Assembly (NCBI GenBank): GCA_900465675.1
Contig: UBJR01000021.1
Location: 1 to 64,000, forward strand
Direction of reading: 5' to 3'
Length of the DNA stretch: 64,000 nt
Origin: Hyphomicrobiales bacterium
GTDB lineage: Bacteria > Pseudomonadota > Alphaproteobacteria > Rhizobiales > Rhizobiaceae
Below are positions 8,242 to 17,505 of this stretch, in pieces. The stretch's first letter is position 1. Each line of letters starts with the position of its first letter. Under the pieces are notes generated by a model that had not been told where the DNA came from, searched no databases, and saw nothing but the letters and a program-made list of their open reading frames with translations. The translations under genes and the position numbers were made by a program.

Positions 8242-9464
8242 CCCTTTTCGCCGCTCTTCGGCTTCCCCAAGAAATTCTGTTTGGCAAAGGGCAACGTCAC
8301 GCTTTGCCAACCGTCGCAGCTAGGCTTGGACGGCGTGCCTTGATCTGCACCGACGAGCGGCTCGCCGGCACCGGCGTGTTTGCCGAGTTGGTGAAGGCCC
8401 TCGAAGCCGCATCCATCGATTTCCTGATCCATGATGGGGTCCAACCGGACGTCCCTGCCGATAGCGTATCGGTCTGCGTCGAATATGCCCGCGATTTTGA
8501 TCCTGAGATGGTGATCGGCATTGGCGGGGGAAGCTGCTTGGATATGGCAAAGTGCGCCGCCCTATTGCTGACCCACGGCGGTAAACTGAAGGACTACTAC
8601 GGCGAATACAAAGTTCCAGGCCCGACGATCCCTGTCATTGCTATTCCGACGACGGCAGGTACCGGCTCGGAGGTAACGCCCGTGGCAGTGATCTCGGACG
8701 TTGAACGCACTTTGAAGGTCGGGATATCGAGCCCCTACTTGATTGCCACGGCGGCGATCTGCGACCCGGAACTGACGATGACCTGCCCACCGGGTTTAAC
8801 GGCGGTCGCAGGGGCCGACGCCCTCACCCACGCGATCGAAGCCTTTACCGCCGCTCGCCGCGGGACGGATCACGCACTGGCGCAAAACCACGTCTTTATC
8901 GGCAAAAGTGCGCTGACGGACCATTTCGCCCTTTTGGCTATCAAGCTTCTCGGCCGCAGCCTTGAGAAGGCCTGCAAGGATGGCTCCGACGAAGATGCGC
9001 GTGCAGAGGTGATGATGGGGGCGCTTGCAGCAGGTTGCGCGTTCGGGACAGCCGGTACCGCCGCGGCTCATGCCATTCAATATCCCGCAGGTGCTTTGAC
9101 GCATACCGCCCATGGCCTCGGTGTTGCAACCATGATGCCCTACGTCATGAACTACAATCTGTCTGCGTCAATTTCCGAAATGTCCGAGATCGGAACCGCG
9201 CTCGGTCTGGCGACACCGGACCTCGACGAAAAGCAGCTAGCGACCGCCGCAATCGAGGAAATTGGCAGACTGTTTGCGGCGATCGGTATCACCCGCACGC
9301 TCGCCGATCTCGGGCTGGCCCAAGACAAGCTCGACTGGACGGCCGAACAGGCTTTCGGAATTGATCGGCTCATCAAGAACAATCCACGGCCCTTCGACCT
9401 CGACGCGATGAAGCGTCTCGTCAAAGCGGCCTATGACGGCGATCTGGCCGCATCCGCCATCTAG
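8238..9464 (+). CDS. iron-containing alcohol dehydrogenase
   Basis: Group III (Fe-dependent) alcohol dehydrogenase of about 408 residues. Visible are the NAD site IGIGGGSCLDMAK, the segment TIPVIAIPTTAGTGSEVTP, and metal-binding residues Asp/His in ADALTHAIEAF, plus AHGLGVATMMP. These enzymes interconvert alcohols and aldehydes in the cytoplasm. Start ATG 8238 (MTLFAALRL) overlaps the upstream stop as ATGA; the longer frame lies inside the previous gene. With the following aldehyde dehydrogenase it could turn an alcohol into a carboxylate. Confidence 0.87.
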   Translation: MTLFAALRLPQEILFGKGQRHALPTVAARLGRRALICTDERLAGTGVFAELVKALEAASIDFLIHDGVQPDVPADSVSVCVEYARDFDPEMVIGIGGGSCLDMAKCAALLLTHGGKLKDYYGEYKVPGPTIPVIAIPTTAGTGSEVTPVAVISDVERTLKVGISSPYLIATAAICDPELTMTCPPGLTAVAGADALTHAIEAFTAARRGTDHALAQNHVFIGKSALTDHFALLAIKLLGRSLEKACKDGSDEDARAEVMMGALAAGCAFGTAGTAAAHAIQYPAGALTHTAHGLGVATMMPYVMNYNLSASISEMSEIGTALGLATPDLDEKQLATAAIEEIGRLFAAIGITRTLADLGLAQDKLDWTAEQAFGIDRLIKNNPRPFDLDAMKRLVKAAYDGDLAASAI

Positions 9465-9481
9465 TTATCGAGGGAACACCC

Positions 9482-10969
9482 ATGACCATTGCCCAGCAGA
9501 TCTCTAATTCCAATCATCAAGTCCCGGACATCGCAGCCGCCGCTCGCGGGCTCTACATCGACGGAGAATGGCGACAGTCTCGGTCCGGACAACAGATCGA
9601 TGTTATCGATCCCTCTACAGGTAGAGTTCTGACATCCGTGCCAGATGCGACGATAGATGACGCACGCGCGAGCGTTGATGCCGCCGCGGCAGCGGCACCT
9701 GCGTGGCGCGCAACGCCTCCCCGCAGGCGCTCCGAAATTTTGCGCCGATGCTTCGAACTGATGCTTGAACGCTCGGAGATGCTCGCGTCGTTGATCTCGA
9801 TGGAGAACGGCAAGGCGTTGCGAGACGCGCGGGGCGAGGTGGCTTACGCTGCCGAATTCTTTCGCTGGAATGCCGAGGAAGCCGTTCGCATCACCGGCGA
9901 ATTCGGCATTGCGCCATCTGGCACCAACCGCATTATCGTCGATTATCAGCCAATTGGCATTTGCCTGCTGATTACGCCGTGGAATTTTCCGGCGGCGATG
10001 GCCACCCGCAAAATAGCTCCGGCACTAGCGGCTGGCTGTACGGTAATCCTGAAACCGGCAAGCGAGACGCCGCTGACAGCCTATGCTCTGGCCGCAATAT
10101 ATGAAGAGGCCGGCGTACCGAAGGGCGTCGTCAACGTACTGACGACAACGACCCCTGGCCCGATGACCGAGGTGGTTCTGGCCGACCCACGGGTCAGGAA
10201 GCTTTCCTTCACGGGGTCAACAGGTGTCGGCCGCCAGCTGCTCGCTGAAGCGGCCAAGCATGTCATATCTTGCTCGATGGAGCTTGGTGGCAATGCACCG
10301 TTCCTGGTTTTCGATGACGCGGATCTCGATGCGGCGCTCGAGGGCGCGATGATTGCCAAGATGCGCAATGCGGGAGAGGCCTGCACGGCGGCAAACCGCT
10401 TCTACGTGCAGTCCGGGATCTACGACCAGTTCGCTGAAGGTCTCACGAAGCGTATGGTTGCGCTCAAAGTCGGGGCGGGCGTTGAGGCTGACACCGAATG
10501 CGGCCCGATGATAACCCGAAAGGCGGTAGAAAAGATCAGCCGCCTGGTCGAAGATTCCAAGGCGAAAGGTGCGCGCGTCCTGTGCGGCGGTGATGCGACA
10601 ACAGGTGATGGGTTCTTTTACCCGCCAACGGTGCTTGCAGACGTTTCTGACGATTCAGAGATGAAGGCAGGGGAAATTTTTGGACCGGTCGCGCCTCTGT
10701 ACCGGTTCGAATCCGAACACGAGGCCATCGAACGCGCAAACGACACCGAATACGGGCTTGCCGCTTACGTTTACACGCGTGATATCGCGCGTGGGCTACG
10801 CGTCTCTTCCGGCATCGAAGCGGGTATGATCGCGCTCAATCGGGGGCTCGTCTCTGATCCGGCCGCGCCCTTCGGCGGAGTAAAGCAGAGCGGTCTTGGG
10901 CGCGAAGGCGGTCAGCACCATGGCATTGCTGAATTCATGGAAGCCAAATATATCGCCACGAGTTTCTAA
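9482..10969 (+). CDS. NAD(P)-dependent aldehyde dehydrogenase, succinate-semialdehyde dehydrogenase type
   Basis: This 495-residue enzyme has all hallmarks of the ALDH superfamily: TPWNFPAAMATRKIAPALAAG, the Rossmann loop FTGSTGVGRQL, general base Glu in SMELGGNAPFLVF and catalytic Cys in GEACTAANRFYV, and the C-terminal PFGGVKQSGLGREGG. The pattern is closest to GabD-like succinate-semialdehyde dehydrogenases, but specificity cannot be fixed from sequence alone. It begins 17 bases after the alcohol dehydrogenase and oxidises an aldehyde to an acid within the same pathway. Confidence 0.87.
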   Translation: MTIAQQISNSNHQVPDIAAAARGLYIDGEWRQSRSGQQIDVIDPSTGRVLTSVPDATIDDARASVDAAAAAAPAWRATPPRRRSEILRRCFELMLERSEMLASLISMENGKALRDARGEVAYAAEFFRWNAEEAVRITGEFGIAPSGTNRIIVDYQPIGICLLITPWNFPAAMATRKIAPALAAGCTVILKPASETPLTAYALAAIYEEAGVPKGVVNVLTTTTPGPMTEVVLADPRVRKLSFTGSTGVGRQLLAEAAKHVISCSMELGGNAPFLVFDDADLDAALEGAMIAKMRNAGEACTAANRFYVQSGIYDQFAEGLTKRMVALKVGAGVEADTECGPMITRKAVEKISRLVEDSKAKGARVLCGGDATTGDGFFYPPTVLADVSDDSEMKAGEIFGPVAPLYRFESEHEAIERANDTEYGLAAYVYTRDIARGLRVSSGIEAGMIALNRGLVSDPAAPFGGVKQSGLGREGGQHHGIAEFMEAKYIATSF

Positions 10970-10985
10970 TCCTGGAGGAGTGATT

Positions 10986-11822
10986 TTGGAGACCGACCCA
11001 TTTCGGATCCGCGACCATGTCGCGGATTTCGATGTCATCGTCGAAGAGATCGTCGCGGCCAGTGCCAAGGCGCGGGAAACGTTACCCATGATAGCGGACG
11101 TCGCCTATGGCGATGGCCCGAGTGAATCGTTGGACATCTTTTTCCCAGAAGGGCCGCGTCAAAATCTTCCGGTTCACATGTTCATCCACGGCGGATACTG
11201 GCGGATGTGGTCAAAGCGTGAATACTCCTGCATTGCCAATACAGTCACACGCGCTGGCGCGATCGCGGTGATTGTAGACTACGCGTTGATGCCGGGTGTG
11301 AGGATGAAGGTCCTGGTAGATCAGGTCGTTCGTGCCAAGCAATGGATCATTCATCACATAGCAGAGCACGGTGGCGACCCTTCATTGCTCACGATCAGTG
11401 GTCATTCTGCAGGAGCCCATCTTTCAACATTCCTTTTTCAAAGCAGCACCACGGGTTCCTCTGTCAATGGCGCCCTGTTGCTGGGCGGCCTCTACGATCT
11501 CCTTCCCTTACAGCAGTCCTTTTTAAAGGCCGAGATTGCTCTTACGGATGACGAGGTCGCGGCCTTCACGCCACTAGGCCATTCGTACGATCCCTCTTGC
11601 CGCGCGATCTTGGCGGTAGGCGAGAATGAAACAAGGCCGTTCCACGGGCAATCGGAGGCCTTCGCCAATGTGTTGCGGGAACAGGGTGTCCCCGTTTCGA
11701 TACGGGTCATTCGCAATCGCAACCATATGGATGCTGTGCGAGATCTCGGTGTGGTTGGCACAGAAACAAGCGACAGCCTGTTCGGCCTAATCCAATACGT
11801 CGCGCGTGGAGGCAGGCGTTAA
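10986..11822 (+). CDS. alpha/beta hydrolase, kynurenine-formamidase/carboxylesterase-like
   Basis: The protein has the oxyanion-hole motif FIHGGYWRMW and nucleophile elbow SGHSAGAHLS, with a late Asp and His (NRNHMDAV) completing a Ser-Asp-His triad. This is the BD-FAE/arylformamidase-like group of small esterases. I choose TTG 10986 because GGAGGAG (10974-10980) is six bases upstream; a GTG at 10980 overlaps that site, and the longer frame overlaps the dehydrogenase. Last gene of the operon; it may open a lactone, ester or amide intermediate. Confidence 0.78.
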   Translation: METDPFRIRDHVADFDVIVEEIVAASAKARETLPMIADVAYGDGPSESLDIFFPEGPRQNLPVHMFIHGGYWRMWSKREYSCIANTVTRAGAIAVIVDYALMPGVRMKVLVDQVVRAKQWIIHHIAEHGGDPSLLTISGHSAGAHLSTFLFQSSTTGSSVNGALLLGGLYDLLPLQQSFLKAEIALTDDEVAAFTPLGHSYDPSCRAILAVGENETRPFHGQSEAFANVLREQGVPVSIRVIRNRNHMDAVRDLGVVGTETSDSLFGLIQYVARGGRR

Positions 11823-11964
11823 GTCCCAACCAAAGGGATATGTGCGAACGGAACATGAGTTAGACCAGCGTCGCCTGATGAGGGTCAGGCCGCTTGAGCG
11901 TATGCAGCTCGCGCTTGCGAATATGCTGACAACTAAAGCGAGTACAACACTGAGGTGGGGTCGA

Positions 11965-12720
11965 TCAGGGAACGGCAACGAGCTTCCAAGCTGCGTCGGA
12001 GGCAAAGGTCATGACCGCATTCTTCATTTCGTCGCGATCTCGTCGAGCTCGGGCTCGCCCAATTGAACACGGGAGCCATTTTTCGGTCATCGCGACGAAC
12101 ATGTATCCTGCGCCGTGGCTCCACGAAACCGGCGCCGGCGTAGATCCAGTGGTAGCCGAACATAAGGAGCTTTTCATTCGAGGCCTTGTCGAGTAGCGCG
12201 GCTCGCGAGAGCGATTTTCTGTTCGGTGTGAAGCCGAAATGCCATTTCGGATTGCCAAAGGAGACGATGTCGTTTGGGATGACGTCGCCCCGCTTTCAGC
12301 AGGTTGCCGTCGCCGCCCTGTACCAGCGAGATGTGTCCTGGCGTGTGACCTCGCGTGCTTACGACGTTCAAACCTGACACGATTTCGTCGCCTATCTCGA
12401 CGTGCGTCAGCCAATCCTTCACGGCAAAGAGGTCGCGCTGTGCCCCACGGGCGAAGGCGTAAAGCGGCTCCGGCTGGACGTCTCGTAGTTCGGATCCGTA
12501 CAGAAAGACCACTTGGCTTCGCTGATTTGATATCGGCGTTTGGAAACGGCAAAGCTCCGTCCGGCAGCGTCGTTTCGCCCGAATGATCCGGGTACGCGTG
12601 GGTGAAGATGATCTTCGTAAGGGACGCAGGATCGACACCGAGGAAAGTCAAGTTCGCTGCCAGACGGACGATGAGGATTTTGAACCGAGAACCCACACCC
12701 CGCTTGAACGGAAACCCCAC
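11965..12720 (-). pseudogene. metallo-beta-lactamase-fold hydrolase, broken by frameshifts
   Basis: Three minus frames carry successive pieces of one MBL-fold hydrolase. The first gives KIIFTHAYPDHSG (a degenerate HxHxDH site), the second AFARGAQRDLFAVKDWLTHV, GDEIVSGLNVVSTRGHTPGH and GGDGNLLKAG, the third SFGNPKWHFGF and LLMFGYHWIYAGAGFVE. The order and spacing match intact relatives, so at least two frameshifts are present. The N-terminus before the zinc site is also uncertain. No functional product expected. Confidence 0.7.
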
Positions 12721-12796
12721 TTCCCCTCCGGTGTGAACGTGCGGAGCAAATGCGGGCTGCGGCGGTACTACGGCGCGGCAGCCGATGGTGGTTTAT

Positions 12797-13165
12797 TCAA
12801 AGTCCTTTCGAGATCTGCAAAGGTTGCAGGACGATATCTGCAAGGGCCGACTTTCCTACTTCAAACGCCTTCTGATACTCGGCGTCTTCCACCATTTCTC
12901 TGAATGCCGTCCGCCGCGGGTACTGCACTAGCAGCACTGCGTCCCAGCCTTCCACCGGCCCGGTCGTAAGGACATCGAGGCCGTCGCCACGGAACAATAT
13001 CCGTGCACCAAAGCGGGCTAGAATGGGTTCCGCCATTCTGAGGTATTCCAGATGCCGTTCCCGGCCGCCCTCGGGGACGAACCGTAGAAGGTTCAGCATC
13101 ACGACAGGGGCGTCGTCCTCCTCAGAGAGGAACTTTTCAAAGACGTCGGGTGAAAACGCGACCAT
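12797..13165 (-). CDS. DUF1330-like small protein
   Basis: A 122-residue protein with APVVMLNLLRFVPEGG near the N-terminus and the segment WDAVLLVQYPRRTAFREMVEDAEYQKA, which match the ferredoxin-like alpha/beta barrel of DUF1330/NIPSNAP-type proteins. Biochemical role unknown. AAGGATAGC precedes the ATG. It lies 46 bases after the WYL regulator on the same strand, so the two are likely one transcript. Confidence 0.65.
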   Translation of the reverse strand: MVAFSPDVFEKFLSEEDDAPVVMLNLLRFVPEGGRERHLEYLRMAEPILARFGARILFRGDGLDVLTTGPVEGWDAVLLVQYPRRTAFREMVEDAEYQKAFEVGKSALADIVLQPLQISKGL

Positions 13166-13211
13166 AAGCTATCCTTTCATTCAGAGCGTCCTTGGGGACG
13201 CTTCGGAAAGT

Positions 13212-13928
13212 CTAACCTCTTGCACCGTCAGAAACTGTCAGGAACGAACGCCAGTCCCGATCTTGCTCGCGCCAGCGCCGCATGAGCAGAGACCGTCGTT
13301 CCGGATACCGGTCGTCGAGGATCGACGCGGACCGAACACGGTCGACGCGGAAGTGACGGAATGCCGACTTGGCTTCGCACCACGCGGCTAGAACACGCAC
13401 GTCGTCGAAATACACGATCGTGATCGGCCAGACGACACGTTCAGACATAGCGCCGCCAGCATCCTCGTATGCGATCGCGACCTTTCGCAGGCGACGGATC
13501 GCATCACGCAGCATCCCGACCTGCGCCGGATCGGATCGCTGCGAGATGGAAGCTGCCGAAACGAGTGCCGGCGCGTGTCCGTCATGCAGCCGGTCGGTCC
13601 GAGACGAGAGGATTTTCGCCAGAGCGCTGTCGCTGCTCTGAGAAAGAGCCGGATCGGCTCTCTGCTGCACCCAGGTCAGCCCAAGGATCAGAGCGTCAAC
13701 CTCTTCGGCCGAGAATGCGAAGTTCGGCAGAAAGAAACCGTCGCGCAGTAGAAACCCGACGCCCGCCTGCCCGTCGAGAGGTGCTCCGAGCAGACGAAGC
13801 GTTTCGATGTCCCGATATACGCTTCTTTCGGAGATCCCAAGTTCCTGCGCCAGCTCCAGCGCGGTTACCGGCGTTCGTCGTGTGCGAAGCATGCCCAGCA
13901 TTTCGAAGAGGCGGCTCGTTCTCGACAT
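13212..13928 (-). CDS. YafY-type transcriptional regulator (HTH plus WYL domain)
   Basis: N-terminal HTH_11 helix-turn-helix: TPVTALELAQELGISERSVY followed by DIETLRLLGAP (residues ~18-50). The C-terminal WYL-like ligand domain includes VWPITIVYFDDVRVLAAWCE and FRHFRVDRVRS, where the family's aromatic/Arg residues are placed. Start ATG 13928 (MSRTSRLFEM) is chosen since the conserved N-terminus begins there. It is related to the regulator at 44815-45525. Probably controls itself and the DUF1330-like gene downstream. Confidence 0.8.
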   Translation of the reverse strand: MSRTSRLFEMLGMLRTRRTPVTALELAQELGISERSVYRDIETLRLLGAPLDGQAGVGFLLRDGFFLPNFAFSAEEVDALILGLTWVQQRADPALSQSSDSALAKILSSRTDRLHDGHAPALVSAASISQRSDPAQVGMLRDAIRRLRKVAIAYEDAGGAMSERVVWPITIVYFDDVRVLAAWCEAKSAFRHFRVDRVRSASILDDRYPERRSLLMRRWREQDRDWRSFLTVSDGARG

Positions 13929-13998
13929 TAAGCGAATGGTCCTGTCTTTCGGTCTGAGATATCTAGTGCTTTCGCGGGCGGCGTCCAAGAAGGGACAT

Positions 13999-14076
13999 CT
14001 ATTGGAAATTCCGCGCCTTCACTTTAAGGGTATCGATGTGACGATCGCGTACGTACATGTCCCTGACCTTGGGCGA
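13999..14076 (-). pseudogene. 3'-terminal relic of a dnaE2 gene
   Basis: The last residues of this minus frame, SPKVRDMYVRDRHIDTLKVK then ARNFQ, match the extreme C-terminus of the DnaE2 encoded at 28158-31421 (PKVRDIYIPDLHIDTLKVKS). Similarity ends about 25 codons from the stop. Differences at the DNA level are many, so it is not a recent copy of the local gene but the end of another dnaE2 lost by deletion. Confidence 0.6.
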
Positions 14077-14211
14077 CGTCATGTCCCCCAGTATCGGTAA
14101 GATGTCGTTATTCCGCCGCCGCCCGAGACGCACGAGTCGTACGCCGCGATGGCATCGTGTTCGATACAGGAAATCCTTTAGGAGCTTTTCGATGCCGACC
14201 ATCGTCGCCAT

Positions 14212-14494
14212 GCGACAGGCAAAACGACCCGGTCGTCAGACGTCGCCTCGTGCAGTTGCTACATCAGGCGTGTCTAGTTACTAGCCGCAACGCACCTCGT
14301 GTTCTTTTTGGCTGCTCCGCAACATAGAAATCATCGTCGACGAATGGACGACATCGTGGCGACCGGCCTTTCGTGCGAGGCCGTCAAAGCACACGACGCG
14401 TTGCTCGAATGGAGAAAGGCGCCGGATTCCGCGGTCTGGTTTGGCATGTCGTGGGCCGACGGGGTTCGCCTAGCGTGGCCTGGGCCGCCTGCCC
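14212..14494. other. no gene recognised
   Basis: Both strands carry only short overlapping frames here. A plus frame with MDDIVATGLSCEAVKAHDALL from 14344 looks weakly protein-like but has no recognisable family or ribosome-binding site. Confidence 0.3.
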
Positions 14495-14713
14495 TTAAGG
14501 CAGCGCGCCGGGCCATTCGTTCGAAGGTTCCTCGGCCTCCACACCCGGCCTGTCTTCGGCCGGGTCTGGATCGCGGTCGTATGCCTTCTGGAGGCTTCCG
14601 ATTTCATCGACGATCGCGTCATAGACGTCGGACTGCTTGGCACCCTTCACGACTAGAGAGTCGACCAAGTCTTCGAGCTGGTCACGTAAACCGTCTTTCC
14701 AGTCGCCGCTCAT
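14495..14713 (-). CDS. hypothetical acidic protein, 72 residues
   Basis: Family not recognised. The N-terminal half (DWKDGLRDQLEDLVDSLVVK) looks amphipathic helical and the C-terminal half is acidic and Pro-rich (DRDPDPAEDRPG). Its ATG overlaps the stop of the upstream 69-residue gene by four bases, supporting both as genes. Confidence 0.55.
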   Translation of the reverse strand: MSGDWKDGLRDQLEDLVDSLVVKGAKQSDVYDAIVDEIGSLQKAYDRDPDPAEDRPGVEAEEPSNEWPGALP

Positions 14714-14919
14714 TTGCGATCCTCGGGCTGCAGTCTAACGCCCGTGCAGAGCATCCCCCATGTCGAGTAGCGAGTGGAACTTCTTGAGATCGGCGCCCCG
14801 CCATCGTCCGGTTCCGGATCCGGAAGCGGTTCTTCGCCCGGAATTCGATAGGGGTCCGGCGGATTGTCGAGCGGGGGCACTTTCGGTGGCGGCGCGACTG
14901 GCTCGAATGGGACTGACAT
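14710..14919 (-). CDS. hypothetical proline-rich protein, 69 residues
   Basis: Family not recognised. The sequence is dominated by Pro, Asp and Glu (PPPKVPPLDNPPDPYRIPGE) in the first 40 residues, suggesting a disordered protein. GAGGAGGAATGCCAA sits before the ATG, a strong ribosome-binding site. Coupled to the 72-residue gene downstream. Confidence 0.5.
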   Translation of the reverse strand: MSVPFEPVAPPPKVPPLDNPPDPYRIPGEEPLPDPEPDDGGAPISRSSTRYSTWGMLCTGVRLQPEDRK

Positions 14920-15032
14920 TTGGCATTCCTCCTCGTTTTATGAGAACGCGGAGGATGAAGCCAAGTTCCGGCGGCGATCGAGCCCGACCATCACCTGTGC
15001 TCAGTCAAAGCAAAATGCACCAGAGGCCTATT

Positions 15033-16892
15033 TTACGGACGCCATTCTTGGCTGTTTCGATCATCAAGCTCCCGGTCGAGATAGAATGCAGCGCTGATCA
15101 AGGCCAAATGGGTAAAGGCTTGCGGGAAATTGCCGGCTAGTCGCGCCTGGGCGTCGAACTCCTCGGCGTAAAGTCCGAGATGGTTGGCGTAGTTCAAGGC
15201 CGCTTCGAAAACCCTGCGAGCTTTCTGAGTCTTCCCTGCCCGAGCCAGGCACTCGGCATACCAGAACGAGCAGGCGGAGAAGGCGCCCTCTTCCCCGTCG
15301 AGGCCGTCGTCGCTTCTGTACCGGTGAACGACGCCGTCGTCAGCCAACTGTGCGCCAATAGCCTCCAGCGTTGAAAGCCACCGCGGATCGGTTGCGCTAA
15401 CGAACCTCACAAGCGGCATCAGGAGAAGCGAGGCGTCGAGCATTTTGCCGCCCTTGGTCTGGACAAAGTGACCCCTGTCTTTATTCCAGAAGTTGGTCCA
15501 GATATCGTTATAGATATCGTTCCTCACGTCTTGCCACTTGACGAAAGGCGCGGCTAGCGATCGTTTCGTCGCCAGACGGATTCCGCGGTCGACCGCCACC
15601 CAGCACATGAGCCGCGAATGAAGGAATTCCTGGGGCTCTCGGCGCATCTCCCAGATCCCAGCATCAGGATCCTGCCAGTGGTCGCAGACGTACTCGATCA
15701 CCTCGCGGACGCCCTCCCAGTGATCGTGAGAGATCGCATGCCCATATTTGTTGCTCAAATAAATTGAATCGAGGAGCTCGCCGTATATGTCGAGCTGGGA
15801 CTGCTCGGACGCCTTGTTGCCAACGCGCACAGGTGTGGCGCCGCCATATCCTCGTAGATGATCGAGGTTGATCTCGTCTGGTACCTCTCCACCATCTACC
15901 GCGTACATGATCTTCAGGCGGCCGCCAGCGTCGCATGCGGCTGCACGCTGCCCGATCCAGTTGTTAAATGCCATCGCCTCCTGTCGATAGCCAAGCCTCA
16001 TCAGCGCGTAGACCGTGAAGGATGCGTCTCTGATCCAAGTGGCACGGTAATCCCAATTGCGGCTGCCGCCCGGCGCCTCAGGCAAACCGAACGTTGCCGC
16101 AGCGATCACTGAACCGTGTTTGCGCGACGTCATGAGCTTCAACGTCAGCGCGGAACGGTTGACCATTTCGCGCCACCGCCCGCGGTAGGTCGACTGCCTT
16201 GCCCAGTCCTGCCAAAAGGCGACGGTCTGGTCCTCCATCTTTTGAGGTGTCTCATCGAACTCGTCGTCGCCGTCGTCGAGTATGAAATCGACGACCTCGC
16301 CCGCGCGGAGCGTGATCTGCGCGGTGACGGCGCCGTCGATCTCGCCGAGTGGTGCGCCCGCCACCAGCCGCACCACCTCGCCATTGGGATGTCGCCAGAT
16401 GGCTGTGACGCCATCAAGCTGCGGGGATATTCGTTTGGAGGCGTAATCGAATCTCGGGGAGCAGGTCGCGCGGATCGTCATCGTGCCTCGGGTCGCTCTG
16501 AACCGTCGGACCAGCATGCTGGACCCATCGCTACGCCGGTTCTTCACATACATGAAGTCCGTAAGCTCTCCGCTGGCCTCGTCCGCCATCCATCGTGTCA
16601 GCAAGACGTTCGTGTCCGGAAGGTATTGTTGGGTTGCGCGGGCATTGGGAAGGTCCGGTGCGATCTGAAACATTCCGCCGCGCTCCGGATCGAGCAATGC
16701 AGCGAATATCGACGGGCTGTCGAAGTCAGGCCAACACAGGAAGTCGATCGTACCGTCTGTCGCGACGAGCGCGATCGTCGCAAGATCGCCGATGACGCCG
16801 TGGCTCTCTATTGTTCGCGGAATATTCGCCACAGCGCGCGCCGTGACATCCGCGTCCATCGCACTCTCCGTCACCTCGATTTTGTTATCCAT
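15033..16892 (-). CDS. glycoside hydrolase family 15 protein (glucoamylase/trehalase-like)
   Basis: This 619-residue protein has the bacterial GH15 layout: an N-terminal beta-sandwich starting GVIGDLATIALVATDGTIDF and an (alpha/alpha)6 barrel with SRNWDYRATWIRDASF near residues 273-288. The general acid is probably Glu in GIWEMRREPQEF (~415), and the base Glu lies in the late segment EEGAFSACSFWYAECLA. No signal peptide, so it acts in the cytoplasm, where family members release glucose from maltooligosaccharides, glucans or trehalose. It stands apart from the two small genes that follow it on the same strand. Confidence 0.87.
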   Translation of the reverse strand: MDNKIEVTESAMDADVTARAVANIPRTIESHGVIGDLATIALVATDGTIDFLCWPDFDSPSIFAALLDPERGGMFQIAPDLPNARATQQYLPDTNVLLTRWMADEASGELTDFMYVKNRRSDGSSMLVRRFRATRGTMTIRATCSPRFDYASKRISPQLDGVTAIWRHPNGEVVRLVAGAPLGEIDGAVTAQITLRAGEVVDFILDDGDDEFDETPQKMEDQTVAFWQDWARQSTYRGRWREMVNRSALTLKLMTSRKHGSVIAAATFGLPEAPGGSRNWDYRATWIRDASFTVYALMRLGYRQEAMAFNNWIGQRAAACDAGGRLKIMYAVDGGEVPDEINLDHLRGYGGATPVRVGNKASEQSQLDIYGELLDSIYLSNKYGHAISHDHWEGVREVIEYVCDHWQDPDAGIWEMRREPQEFLHSRLMCWVAVDRGIRLATKRSLAAPFVKWQDVRNDIYNDIWTNFWNKDRGHFVQTKGGKMLDASLLLMPLVRFVSATDPRWLSTLEAIGAQLADDGVVHRYRSDDGLDGEEGAFSACSFWYAECLARAGKTQKARRVFEAALNYANHLGLYAEEFDAQARLAGNFPQAFTHLALISAAFYLDRELDDRNSQEWRP

Positions 16893-16928
16893 CGCGTCCT
16901 CTTTCTCGTCTGTGATGCACCGTGCCCG

Positions 16929-17414
16929 CTACTTGGCGATCTGGCGCACCTGACATAAACGACAAGGAAGAGCATGCTGAAGGCCGCTATAGGGAGTGCC
17001 GGCCCTTGTACAATCGGTGCTTCTATTGGGTAATCCGCGCAATCGGGGTGCAGGCGCCGACATCCGCGACCGTCGTGCGAACCGACCACGAACGGCGGAT
17101 TCCATTCTGAACGTGAGCGTGGCGCTGATGACGGGTGACGACATGACATCCTTGACGCGCCAGCTCCTGGCTTTGAGATAGTCCGCAAGCGCGTCCGCCC
17201 GGTCACGCGTGTGTGGGACGGAACGTCTTGTCCAGGAAGATGCCACGCGCCGGATCAGGTCGCTTTCGGTCACGATTCCGGTCAGCCGTCCCTCTGCGTC
17301 AACGACGGGCACGGCCCCTATCTTATTGGCGTTGACGATCTCGATCGCTTGTCTGACGTTGTGCCCCTCGTCTATTGTCGTGACGGGGGACGTCATTATG
17401 TCTTTGGCCAGCAT
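16929..17414 (-). pseudogene. CBS-domain protein, second CBS domain decayed
   Basis: From ATG 17414 (MLAKDIMTSPVTTIDEG) the first CBS motif is intact, including AIEIVNANKIGAVPVVD and GRLTGIVTESDLIRR. A second begins with WRVKDVMSSPVISAT and then loses sense near 17110. A different frame gives PIARIT and, after a stop, KHRLYKGRHSL, resembling the rest of a CBS motif with small deletions. The upstream frame beyond 17414 is ignored because AGGTAAG precedes this ATG. Confidence 0.6.
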
Positions 17415-17505
17415 GACCTTACCTCCTGGTCTGTGGAGGCGATTGAAGCTTATATTTCGACAGGACGCTTTGATCGGGATCAATCGGGGCCCTTCTGCAG
17501 CAAGC

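Noticed and set aside
16116..16958. A 280-codon plus-strand open frame
   Set aside because: It is antisense to the GH15 gene and has no recognisable motif.
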